Part shown: positions 1-7,462 of the stretch, piece after piece | Numbering within the stretch: the stretch's first letter is position 1 | Layout: each line of letters opens with the position of its first letter | NCBI GenBank assembly: GCA_964538565.1 | Contig: CAZIGW010000275.1 | Location: 1-7,738, forward strand | Length of the DNA: 7,738 bases | DNA from: CAYVBN01 sp964538565 | GTDB lineage: Bacteria; Pseudomonadota; Alphaproteobacteria; Rhizobiales; Xanthobacteraceae | Direction of reading: 5' to 3' | Notes under the pieces: model-generated | What the model was told of the DNA's origin: nothing | Seen by the model: the letters and a program-made list of their open reading frames with translations, nothing else | The model's database searches: none | Program-made: the position numbers and the translations under genes

Positions 1-993
1 TTTTCCATCGCCCCCATGATGGATTGGACCGACCGGCACTGCCGGTTCGTCCATCGGCTGTTCACGCGCCGGGCGCGGCTCTACACCGAGATGGTCACGA
101 CCGGGGCGGTGCTGCACGGCGACCGCGCGCGGCTCCTCGGCTTCCATCCGGCGGAGCATCCGGTCGCCGTCCAGCTCGGCGGCAGCGATCCGCGGGCGCT
201 GGCGCAGAGCGCGCGCATCTGCGCCGATCTCGGCTACGACGAAATCAACCTCAACGTCGGCTGCCCGTCCGACCGCGTGCAGGAGGGCCGCTTCGGCGCC
301 TGCCTGATGGCCGAGCCCGCGCTCGTCGGCGATTGCGTCGCGGCGATGAAGGCGGCGGTCGACGTGCCGGTGACGGTCAAGTGTCGCATCGGCATCGACG
401 AGCAGGACCCGGAGGAAGCGCTCGAGACGCTGACGAACGCGGTCGTTGCGGCGGGCGTCGACGCGATGATCGTGCACGCGCGCAAGGCCTGGCTCAGCGG
501 ATTGTCGCCGCGGGAGAACCGCGACGTGCCGCCGCTCGACTACGATCGCGTCTTCCGGCTGCGCCGCGCGCATCGCGGACTGCCGGTGATCCTCAACGGC
601 GGCATCGGCAGCGTCGAACAGGGGCTCGCGCATCTCGCGCGGGTCGACGGCGTGATGATGGGCCGGGCCGCCTACCAGGAGCCGTGGCGGCTGTTGGCGG
701 TCGATCCGGCGATCTTCGGCGAACCGGCGCGCTTTGCGTCCGCGCGCGAGGCGGCCGAGGCGATCGTTCCCTACATCGAGCGGGAGCTCGCGCGCGGCAC
801 GCGTCTGCACGCCATCACCCGTCACCTGCACGGCCTGTTCCAGGGCGTGCCGGGCGCGCGCGCGTTCCGTCGTCATCTCGCGACCGAAGCGGTGAAGAGC
901 GGGGCGGGCGTCGATGTCTACCGCGCCGCGCTGGCGCATCTGCGTCCGCATGCCGGGTCCGGCGAAGACCAACGCCCCGGCGTCGCGGCCTGA
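1..993 (+). CDS. dusA: tRNA-dihydrouridine(20/20a) synthase DusA, 5' end cut by window
   Basis: FMN-dependent enzyme that reduces uridine to dihydrouridine in the D-loop of tRNA, using NADPH, in the cytoplasm. The frame is open from base 1 and reads FSIAPMMDWTDRHCR, the usual DusA N-terminal FMN-binding segment, so the true start lies upstream; the ATG at 16 is internal. 330 residues are visible, against roughly 330-345 for the family, so only a few N-terminal residues are missing. Counting from the first visible codon: the catalytic Cys lies in NVGCPSDRVQEGRFGACLM (Cys at 88, bases 262-264); the FMN-contacting Lys is in VTVKCRIGID; the His is in VHARKAWLSGLSP followed by ENRDVPPLDY; and the phosphate-binding NGGI and GVMMGRAAY motifs follow. 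The NRDVPPLDY segment is typical of DusA rather than DusB or DusC. The stop TGA (991-993) is 3 nt before the next gene, suggesting co-transcription. Family knowledge supplies the function; the motifs are visible. Confidence 0.96.
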   Translation, partial: FSIAPMMDWTDRHCRFVHRLFTRRARLYTEMVTTGAVLHGDRARLLGFHPAEHPVAVQLGGSDPRALAQSARICADLGYDEINLNVGCPSDRVQEGRFGACLMAEPALVGDCVAAMKAAVDVPVTVKCRIGIDEQDPEEALETLTNAVVAAGVDAMIVHARKAWLSGLSPRENRDVPPLDYDRVFRLRRAHRGLPVILNGGIGSVEQGLAHLARVDGVMMGRAAYQEPWRLLAVDPAIFGEPARFASAREAAEAIVPYIERELARGTRLHAITRHLHGLFQGVPGARAFRRHLATEAVKSGAGVDVYRAALAHLRPHAGSGEDQRPGVAA

Positions 994-996
994 TCG

Positions 997-1851
997 ATGC
1001 TCGGCACGCTCCTCGGACACATGTCGGTCGGCGAGATCGCCTCGCTCGCCGCCGCGCTGGCCGCGGCGGGCGCGGTGACCGGCCTGCTTGCCGGCCTGTT
1101 CGGCGTGGGCGGCGGCGGCGTCACCGTCCCGGTGCTCTATCAGATGTTCATCTTCCTCGACGTGCCGGCGCCCGTGCGCATGCCGCTCGCGGTCGGCACG
1201 GCGCTCGCCATCATCGTGCCGACGTCGATCACCTCGTTTCGAGCCCACCGCGCGCGCGGGATGGTGGATTCCAAGGTCCTGCGGCTGTGGGCCGTGCCGT
1301 GCTTCGCCGGCGTCGTCGTCGGCAGCGTGATCGCCTCGAGCGCCTCGCCGGCGGTGTTCAAGTTCGTGTTCGTCGCCATCGCCGGGCTGACGAGCCTGCG
1401 GCTCCTGTCGGGACGCGCCTGGCGCCTCGCCGACGAACTGCCCGGCAAGCAGCCGATGCGGGTCATCGGCTTCGTCATCGGGCTCTCGTCGACCCTGATG
1501 GGGGTCGCCGGCGGCGCGCTCGGCAACATGACGATGATGATCTACGGCCAGCCGATCCACCGCTCGGTGGCGACCACCGCCGGGCTCGGCGTCGTGATCT
1601 CGATCCCGGGCACCATCGGCTACATGCTGGCGGGCCTGCCGCAGGCCGCGCTGCTGCCGCCGCTGTCGATCGGATTCGTCTCCGTCATCGGCTTTGCGCT
1701 CGTGGCGCCGGTCAGCATGCTGGTCGCCCCGCTCGGGGCGAGGATCGCGCACCGGTTCAGCCGCCGCAAGCTCGAGATCGGATTCGGATTGTTCCTTGCG
1801 GCGGTGGCGGTGCGTTTCCTGGTGAGCCTGTTCACCGACGCTCAGGGATAG
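997..1851 (+). CDS. TSUP family (TauE/SafE-like) sulfite/sulfonate-type membrane transporter
   Basis: Predicted inner-membrane permease of the TSUP family (Pfam TauE), 284 residues, usual length for the family. Members export or import small sulfur- or carbon-containing anions such as sulfite, sulfoacetate or thiosulfate; the substrate cannot be read from the sequence. It is almost entirely hydrophobic, with about eight likely membrane segments, and shows the internal duplication of the family: GLLAGLFGVGGGGVTVPVL (residues 29-47) is matched by GLSSTLMGVAGGALGNMTMM (162-181). Each half is followed by a second conserved helix (VGTALAIIVPTSITSF at 67-81, ATTAGLGVVISIPGTIGY at 192-209). The ATG at 997 follows the dusA stop by 3 nt without a clear Shine-Dalgarno sequence, so translational coupling is likely; an in-frame ATG at 1021 is an alternative. 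The last 10 bp overlap the end of the opposing protease gene. Confidence 0.9.
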   Translation: MLGTLLGHMSVGEIASLAAALAAAGAVTGLLAGLFGVGGGGVTVPVLYQMFIFLDVPAPVRMPLAVGTALAIIVPTSITSFRAHRARGMVDSKVLRLWAVPCFAGVVVGSVIASSASPAVFKFVFVAIAGLTSLRLLSGRAWRLADELPGKQPMRVIGFVIGLSSTLMGVAGGALGNMTMMIYGQPIHRSVATTAGLGVVISIPGTIGYMLAGLPQAALLPPLSIGFVSVIGFALVAPVSMLVAPLGARIAHRFSRRKLEIGFGLFLAAVAVRFLVSLFTDAQG

Positions 1852-2537
1852 GCGCGCATCACCAGGCGATCACCGCGCACTTCCCAGCTCTGCAGGCGGT
1901 TGAGGAAGCTCATCCCGAGCAGGCTGGTCTTGAGCTGGCCGGGCTGGGCGATCAGGGCCGGGACCGCATGCTCGACGATCCCGCCGACCGCGACGCGGTC
2001 GAGCGTGACGGCAGCCGCCTGGGTGCGGCCGTTCGCGGTCTCGATGTTCACCGTGTACTTGATGATCTCGAGCGGCAGGCCCGCCGCCTTGGCGGCCTCG
2101 TGGGTCAGCACCACCGAGGTCGCGCCGGTGTCGAGCACCATCGAGACGCGCGCCCCGTTGACGTGGGTGGCGATCTGGAACTCGCCGTTGCGCGCGCGCG
2201 CGAGTTCGACCAGCCGGGCGTGGCTCGCGGCGCGGCCGGGCATGAGTTCGACCAGCACGCGGTCGGCGACGTCGCGCAGCTCGAACCGGTAGGCGTAACC
2301 GGCGAGCAGCAGGACGCCGATGATGATCCAGGCAAACAACGCCTCGACGGCCTGCGAGAGCCGGTTGCGAAAGAAGGCCAGCGCCGCGCCGGCGACGAAC
2401 ACCAAGAGGGCCGCCTTGTAGGCGAGCGAGGCGAACTCCGACGTGGTGAGGCCCGCGATGGTTCCCTCGTCCTGGCGACCGACCAGCACCGCGGCGGCGA
2501 GCGCCAGCCCGATGAGCAGGATCCACAGGAGTCGCAC
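1842..2537 (-). CDS. Membrane-anchored retropepsin-like aspartic protease (TIGR02281 type)
   Basis: Clan AA aspartic protease with an N-terminal membrane domain. With the chosen start it has 231 residues. Three hydrophobic segments lie at about 2-19 (LLWILLIGLALAAAVLVG), 38-56 and 67-83, followed by a soluble domain. That domain carries the single catalytic motif VLDTGATS (Asp-Thr-Gly at 136-138) and the late hydrophobic-Gly motif SLLGMSFL (205-212), as in retroviral-type proteases, which work as homodimers because each chain supplies one Asp. The topology suggests a membrane-bound protease; its substrate is unknown. I chose GTG at 2535-2537 because GAGGAG lies 9 nt upstream. A longer GTG start at 2562-2564 is open (240 residues) but has no visible Shine-Dalgarno sequence. 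It is the last gene of the minus-strand run, directly after the DUF1289 gene, and its 3' end overlaps the TSUP gene by 10 bp. Confidence 0.88.
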   Translation of the reverse strand: MRLLWILLIGLALAAAVLVGRQDEGTIAGLTTSEFASLAYKAALLVFVAGAALAFFRNRLSQAVEALFAWIIIGVLLLAGYAYRFELRDVADRVLVELMPGRAASHARLVELARARNGEFQIATHVNGARVSMVLDTGATSVVLTHEAAKAAGLPLEIIKYTVNIETANGRTQAAAVTLDRVAVGGIVEHAVPALIAQPGQLKTSLLGMSFLNRLQSWEVRGDRLVMRAYP

Positions 2538-2546
2538 GGCCTCGCG

Positions 2547-2552
2547 CTCCTC
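2547..2552 (-). promoter_or_regulatory. Shine-Dalgarno GAGGAG for the aspartic protease, fused to the upstream stop
   Basis: On the minus strand the sequence runs TGAGGAGCGCGAGGCCGTG. The TGA stop of the DUF1289 gene (2551-2553) shares its GA with the GAGGAG Shine-Dalgarno sequence, and a GTG start follows 9 nt later. This is the main reason for preferring the 2537 start over the upstream GTG at 2564, and it suggests termination-reinitiation coupling between the two genes. Confidence 0.65.
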
Positions 2553-2748
2553 AGCTCGCGACACGCGCCGCCGGCGCGCGGTGGGGCGCGGGACGGCCGG
2601 GCAGTTCCGCCATGATGCGGCGGCGTTCCGCCGCCGTGAGCGAGGTCCAGCGCGCGATCTCGGTCAGGGTGCGTCCGCAACCGCGGCACAGCCGCGTTTC
2701 GGGGTCGACGACGCAGACCTTCGTGCAAGGTGTCTCGATGACATCCAT
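2551..2748 (-). CDS. Small DUF1289 four-cysteine protein
   Basis: A 65-residue protein of the DUF1289 family (Pfam), whose biochemical role is not established. The start ATG at 2746-2748 gives MDVIETPCTKVC, the usual family beginning. An open extension to a TTG at 2803-2805 exists but adds 19 residues without family character. Four cysteines form C8-x3-C12-x8-C21-x2-C24 (CTKVC ... LCRGCGRT), a likely metal-binding knuckle, followed by the conserved EIARW segment and a short helix. The C-terminal ~17 residues are Pro/Ala/Arg-rich and probably disordered. It lies 103 bp downstream of the histidine kinase on the same strand and is tightly joined to the protease gene, whose ribosome binding site overlaps its stop. 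The family call is firm; zinc or iron binding is inference from the cysteines. Confidence 0.85.
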   Translation of the reverse strand: MDVIETPCTKVCVVDPETRLCRGCGRTLTEIARWTSLTAAERRRIMAELPGRPAPHRAPAARVAS

Positions 2749-2828
2749 GATTCGCCGGCGGATGGTGCTCACCAGCGAAGATACGGACCGCGGCCCGGAA
2801 GGCAATCTCGTCGCGCGGGAGCACGGCC

Positions 2829-2849
2829 GGCGCAGCCTTTTGCCGCGCC
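2829..2849 (-). terminator. GC-rich hairpin just after the histidine kinase stop
   Basis: Reading the minus strand, GGCGCGGC, loop AAAAG, then GCTGCGCC can form an eight-pair stem (one G-T pair) with a 5-nt loop. It begins 2 nt after the kinase stop codon (2852-2854), where a terminator or 3' protective hairpin would sit. There is no T-run after it, so intrinsic termination would be weak at best and read-through into the DUF1289 gene is possible. Confidence 0.4.
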
Positions 2850-2851
2850 CA

Positions 2852-4447
<1,596 letters not shown>

Positions 4448-4495
4448 ACGATTGTTTCGCTGCCTGGATTCACAGCGATAACTAGTCCTAAATCC

Positions 4496-4522
4496 TTAAG
4501 AGCACACTTAAAATGCCATTAA
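4496..4522. promoter_or_regulatory. Three TTAA boxes, including a TTAA-N7-TTAA CtrA-like site
   Basis: TTAA occurs at 4496-4499, 4508-4511 and 4519-4522. The last two are exactly 7 bases apart, matching the core of the alphaproteobacterial CtrA box (TTAA-N7-TTAA, often followed by C); the first two are 8 apart. TTAA is self-complementary, so the site reads on both strands. It lies 61-75 bp upstream of the kinase start and 83-97 bp upstream of the GST start, inside an AT-rich island in otherwise GC-rich DNA. A weak kinase -10 such as TAGTTA (minus strand, 4479-4484) lies downstream of it. Binding by CtrA is inference from the motif. Confidence 0.45.
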
Positions 4523-4591
4523 ACTGGTCGCCGTCCGGCGGCGCCCCGGCAGTCGCATCAGCGCGTGCAATCAGGCAGAATCTCGAACCTC

Positions 4592-4595
4592 GGAG
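4592..4595 (+). promoter_or_regulatory. Ribosome binding site of the GST gene
   Basis: GGAG at 4592-4595, within GGAGAAGAG, sits 9 nt before the ATG at 4605. It supports this start and an independent translation signal for the first gene of the rightward pair. Confidence 0.7.
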
Positions 4596-4604
4596 AAGAG
4601 TGCG

Positions 4605-5216
4605 ATGAAGCTTTATGACGGTGGACGGGCGCCCAATCCGCGGCGGGTGCGCATCTTCCTCGCCGAGAAGGGAATGAGCGTTCCGCTTGAGCCGGTCGAC
4701 CTCGGCGCCCTGCAGCACAGGACGCCGGCCTACACGGCGGTCAATCCGCTGCAGCAGCTGCCGGCGCTCGCGCTCGACGACGGGACCGTCCTCACGGAGT
4801 CGATCGCGATCTGCCGCTATTTCGAGATGCTGCAGCCGGAGCCGCGCCTGTTCGGGCGCGAGGGCCTCGAGGCCGTGCGGGTCGAGATGTGGAACCGGCG
4901 GATCGAGCTGCATCTCTTCTGGCCCGTCATGCAGGCCTTCCGCCATCTGCATCCGGCCATGAAGGCACTGGAAGTCCCGCAGGTGCCGGCGTGGGGCGAG
5001 GCCAACAAGCCGCGGGCGCTCGACTTCCTGGCGTTCCTCGATCGCGAACTGGCGGATCGCCCCTTCGTCGCCGGCGAAACCTTCACGATCGCCGACATCA
5101 GCGGGCTCGTGGCGCTCGACTTCACCAAGCCGGCGCGCATCGCGATACCGGAAAGCCTGACCCACGTGCGTCGCTGGCACGCCGCGTTGGCGGCACGACC
5201 GAGCGCGGCGGCGTGA
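4605..5216 (+). CDS. Glutathione S-transferase family protein (GTT2-like)
   Basis: Cytosolic GST of 203 residues, normal length. The N-terminal thioredoxin-like domain (1 to about 80) starts MKLYDGGRAPNPRRVRIFLA, has the cis-proline that contacts glutathione in QLPAL (Pro53), and the glutathione gamma-glutamyl-binding Glu65-Ser66 in LTESIAICRYFE. The all-helical C-terminal domain (about 88-200) contains the folding motif FTIADISGL with Asp164. The APNPRRVR and EMWNRRIEL segments recall the bacterial GTT2-like subgroup. Where many GSTs have a catalytic Ser or Cys before the Pro, this one has Ala9-Pro10-Asn11; GTT2-type enzymes are known to lack the classical residue. It probably conjugates glutathione to electrophiles or reduces small substrates; the substrate is unknown. 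A 157-bp divergent region separates it from the kinase and 92 bp from the caspase-fold gene, so it may be transcribed alone. Start supported by GGAG. Confidence 0.93.
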   Translation: MKLYDGGRAPNPRRVRIFLAEKGMSVPLEPVDLGALQHRTPAYTAVNPLQQLPALALDDGTVLTESIAICRYFEMLQPEPRLFGREGLEAVRVEMWNRRIELHLFWPVMQAFRHLHPAMKALEVPQVPAWGEANKPRALDFLAFLDRELADRPFVAGETFTIADISGLVALDFTKPARIAIPESLTHVRRWHAALAARPSAAA

Positions 5217-5298
5217 GCGGTCGGCCGACCACGGAATTCCGACGCGATTGCGCCGCGAAAGCGCTACACTGTCGGCATTCGATTTAAGTCGGCCTCGC

Positions 5299-5304
5299 GG
5301 GGAG
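5299..5304 (+). promoter_or_regulatory. Ribosome binding site of the caspase-fold gene
   Basis: GGGGAG at 5299-5304 lies 4 nt before the ATG at 5309. This is short but workable spacing, and it agrees with the signal peptide beginning at that ATG. Confidence 0.6.
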
Positions 5305-5308
5305 AGAC

Positions 5309-7366
5309 ATGTTTCGGCGCGCGCTCGTTGGCCTGGTGCTCTTGCTGTTCGGCTTTGGGCTTGCGTCCGCGCAGGCGCCCGAGCCCGCTCCATCTCAGAC
5401 GCAGGATGCCGCCCAGAACGGTCCGCCCGGCCCGCCGCGCATCGCCTTCGTGGTCGGCAACGCCGGCTATGCCAAGAAGCCGCTGCAGAATGCCCTCAAC
5501 GACGCCGGCCTCGTCGCCGAGGCCCTGCGCACCATCGGCTTCGACATCATCGAAGGCGCCGACGTCAACCAGGCCGACTTCATGCGCTCGTTCCGCGACT
5601 TCCTCGCCAAGCTGGAAGCCGCCGGCCCCGACGCGATCGGCTTCGTCTACTTCTCCGGCTACGGCTTCGAGTACGACGGCGAGAACTATCTGGTCGCCGC
5701 CGACGCGCGGCTCGAGCGCGAGAACGACAGTCCGCTCGACGCGATCCGCCTCTCGGACCTGTTGCGTCCGCTCGCCGGTGCCGCGGGACGGGCGAAGGTT
5801 GTGGCGATCGACGCCGCGCGCCAACTGCCCTTCGGCATCCAGGAGAGCCATCTGGCGCATGGGCTCGCGGCGATCGAGGCTCCGCCCGGCATGCTCGTCG
5901 GCTTCTCGGCGGCGCCCGGCATGATCGCCGAGGACGGCCCGGGACCGTACGGGGCCTACGCCACGGCGCTCGCGGAAATGCTGCGCGATCCCGGTGCCGA
6001 TCTCGACACGGCCTTCACGCGCATCCGCGAGCGCACGCACCAGCTCACGAAAGGGCAGCAGACGCCCTGGAACGTGTCGGCCCTGCCGGCGCCCGTGGTG
6101 CTCGTGCCGGCGGAAGCGGCGGCCGATCTGCCGACGGGCTCCGCGCCTCCGCCGCCGCCGAAGCGCGCGCGCCGCCCAATGCGCGACATCGGCGTCGACG
6201 AGGGCTATGCGCTCGCCATCGATCTCGATACGTTGCCGGCCTACACCGAATACGTCGAGACCTATCCGAGCAGTCCGTACGCGCCGCGCGTCTGGGCGAT
6301 CATCCGGGCGCGGCGCGAGGCGCTCGCCTGGATGCGCGCCGTCGAGATCAACACGCCACAATCCTACTGGACCTATCTGCGCCGCTATCCGCACGGCATC
6401 TACGCGTCCGACGCCGAGCGGCGGCTGCGCCGCCTGGCGGCGGAACTCGAGCCGCCGCCGGATTTCGCGCCGGTCGAATTCTACGACGTGCCCCCGCCGC
6501 TGCCGGGCGAGCCGGTGGAATACGTGGCCTTCTATCCGCCGGCCCCGCCGCCGCCGATCATTCTGATCGGACCGCAGCCCGTGTATTTCGCGCGCCTGCC
6601 ACCACCGCCGCCGCCGCCACGGGTGGGGCCGCGCGTCCTCCCGGTCATGGCGGTCGCCTTGCCGGTGTTCCACCACATCCGGCCGGGCGTGCGCCACCCG
6701 TTGGCCTCGCCCACGCCAGCCGTGCCGTTGCGCTCGAACCTGGTCGCGCCGGCGACCGGCACGCCCCCGTCGCAACAGCACCTGTTGCCGCCCGTGAACG
6801 CGACGGCGCCCGGAGCGATCAGGCCGGGCGAGCATCGTCCGCCCCCGCAAGGCACGCCGAACGCGGCTCTGCCGGGCGGCAAGAACGCCGGAAGGCCGTC
6901 CATTCAGGGCGGGAAGCTGACGACCGCCCCGACGACCACTCATATCGGTCCGTCCGGAACCGCGTCGCCGTCGACGGCCAAATTGCCTCCCGGCGCGCAG
7001 CCCAACGCCAAGCTCCCGCCGGGCGGATCCCCACCCGGCGCGCACAAGCCGCCGACGGCGGTCTCGCCCGCGGGCGTGAAGCCGGTGACCACGACAACCG
7101 CCAAGCAGACGCCCGAGACGCTGCGCCGCAAGCCCCCGCCGCCGCTCGTGGTCAACCGGCCGCCGCCGCCCACGGTTCACAGGCCGCCGCCACCGCCGGC
7201 CGTCGCCAACCGCCCGCCGCCCGTGGTTCACACGCCCAAGCCGCCACCGCCTCCGGTCGTGCATCGCATGCCGCCACCGGTTGTGCGCGTCGCGCCGCCG
7301 CCGAAGCCGGTCGTTCCGGCAAGGAAGAACTGCAAGATCGAGAACGGGAAGGAAGTCTGCAAGTGA
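5309..7366 (+). CDS. Secreted caspase-fold pseudoprotease with proline-rich tail
   Basis: 685-residue exported protein of the caspase/peptidase C14 family. A signal peptide (MFRRALVGLVLLLFGFGLASA) is probably cut after residue 21. The p20-like domain spans about 42-265, beginning PPRIAFVVGNAGYAKKPLQN and keeping NALNDA (61-66), the YFSGxG strand (114-119) and ENYLVAADA. Both dyad positions are changed: the His of YFSGHG is Tyr118, and the Cys of the DACR motif is Ala170 (DAARQLPF, 168-175). Cysteine-protease activity is therefore not expected. The domain closes with TKGQQTPWNVSALP. Two related helical repeats follow, ending YVETYPSSPYA (315-325) and YLRRYPHGIYA (356-366). From about 380 to 670 the chain is Pro-rich with PPPPP runs, and it ends CKIENGKEVCK with Cys675 and Cys684 able to form a disulfide. 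Export suggests periplasmic or surface binding or scaffolding; the partner is unknown. A broken paralogue starts 97 bp downstream. Confidence 0.88.
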   Translation: MFRRALVGLVLLLFGFGLASAQAPEPAPSQTQDAAQNGPPGPPRIAFVVGNAGYAKKPLQNALNDAGLVAEALRTIGFDIIEGADVNQADFMRSFRDFLAKLEAAGPDAIGFVYFSGYGFEYDGENYLVAADARLERENDSPLDAIRLSDLLRPLAGAAGRAKVVAIDAARQLPFGIQESHLAHGLAAIEAPPGMLVGFSAAPGMIAEDGPGPYGAYATALAEMLRDPGADLDTAFTRIRERTHQLTKGQQTPWNVSALPAPVVLVPAEAAADLPTGSAPPPPPKRARRPMRDIGVDEGYALAIDLDTLPAYTEYVETYPSSPYAPRVWAIIRARREALAWMRAVEINTPQSYWTYLRRYPHGIYASDAERRLRRLAAELEPPPDFAPVEFYDVPPPLPGEPVEYVAFYPPAPPPPIILIGPQPVYFARLPPPPPPPRVGPRVLPVMAVALPVFHHIRPGVRHPLASPTPAVPLRSNLVAPATGTPPSQQHLLPPVNATAPGAIRPGEHRPPPQGTPNAALPGGKNAGRPSIQGGKLTTAPTTTHIGPSGTASPSTAKLPPGAQPNAKLPPGGSPPGAHKPPTAVSPAGVKPVTTTTAKQTPETLRRKPPPPLVVNRPPPPTVHRPPPPPAVANRPPPVVHTPKPPPPPVVHRMPPPVVRVAPPPKPVVPARKNCKIENGKEVCK
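7124..7318 (+). repeat. Degenerate proline-cluster repeats inside the caspase-fold gene
   Basis: Encodes residues 606-670, where clusters of three to five prolines alternate with Val, Arg, His and Asn in a loose unit of the form RPPPPxVxx (RPPPPTVH, RPPPPPAVAN, RPPPVVH, KPPPPPVVH, PPPVVR). An earlier pair, AKLPPGAQPN followed by AKLPPGGSPP, lies at residues 557-576. The DNA is rich in ccg/cca codons and could slip. The segment is probably an extended spacer rather than a folded domain. Confidence 0.7.
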
Positions 7367-7450
7367 GGCGACAGCCCGTGCGGGGAGCCTGAGCCTCCGC
7401 GAAGGGCGCACGACCGCCTGGGAGGCATGGTGCGTGTGCCCGGTGCCCAC

Positions 7451-7454
7451 GGAG
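7451..7454 (+). promoter_or_regulatory. Ribosome binding site before the broken caspase-fold gene
   Basis: GGAG at 7451-7454 lies 8 nt upstream of a TTG at 7463-7465 that opens a signal-peptide-like frame. Together they fix the likely original start of the second caspase-fold gene. Confidence 0.5.
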
Positions 7455-7462
7455 ATCAGGTC

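Noticed and set aside
24..2615. An 863-codon open plus-strand frame running across dusA, the TSUP gene and the antisense of the protease
   Set aside because: Its translation is Arg/Ala/Gly-rich low-complexity sequence with no domain, and it overlaps three genes with clear motifs. Long stop-free shadow frames are expected in GC-rich DNA.
4529..4543. CGCCG/CGGCG inverted repeat between the kinase and GST genes
   Set aside because: A five-pair stem of pure GC in GC-rich DNA is expected by chance, and it sits too far from any stop codon to be a terminator.
5248..5270. Possible promoter TTGCGC ... TACACT upstream of the caspase-fold gene
   Set aside because: The two hexamers are only 11 bp apart, too close for a sigma-70-type promoter, and no better -35 sits 16-18 bp upstream of TACACT.
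7380..7400. GC-rich imperfect hairpin after the caspase-fold stop codon
   Set aside because: The stem is short, includes a G-T pair and is followed by no T-run; it is not distinguishable from chance in this composition.
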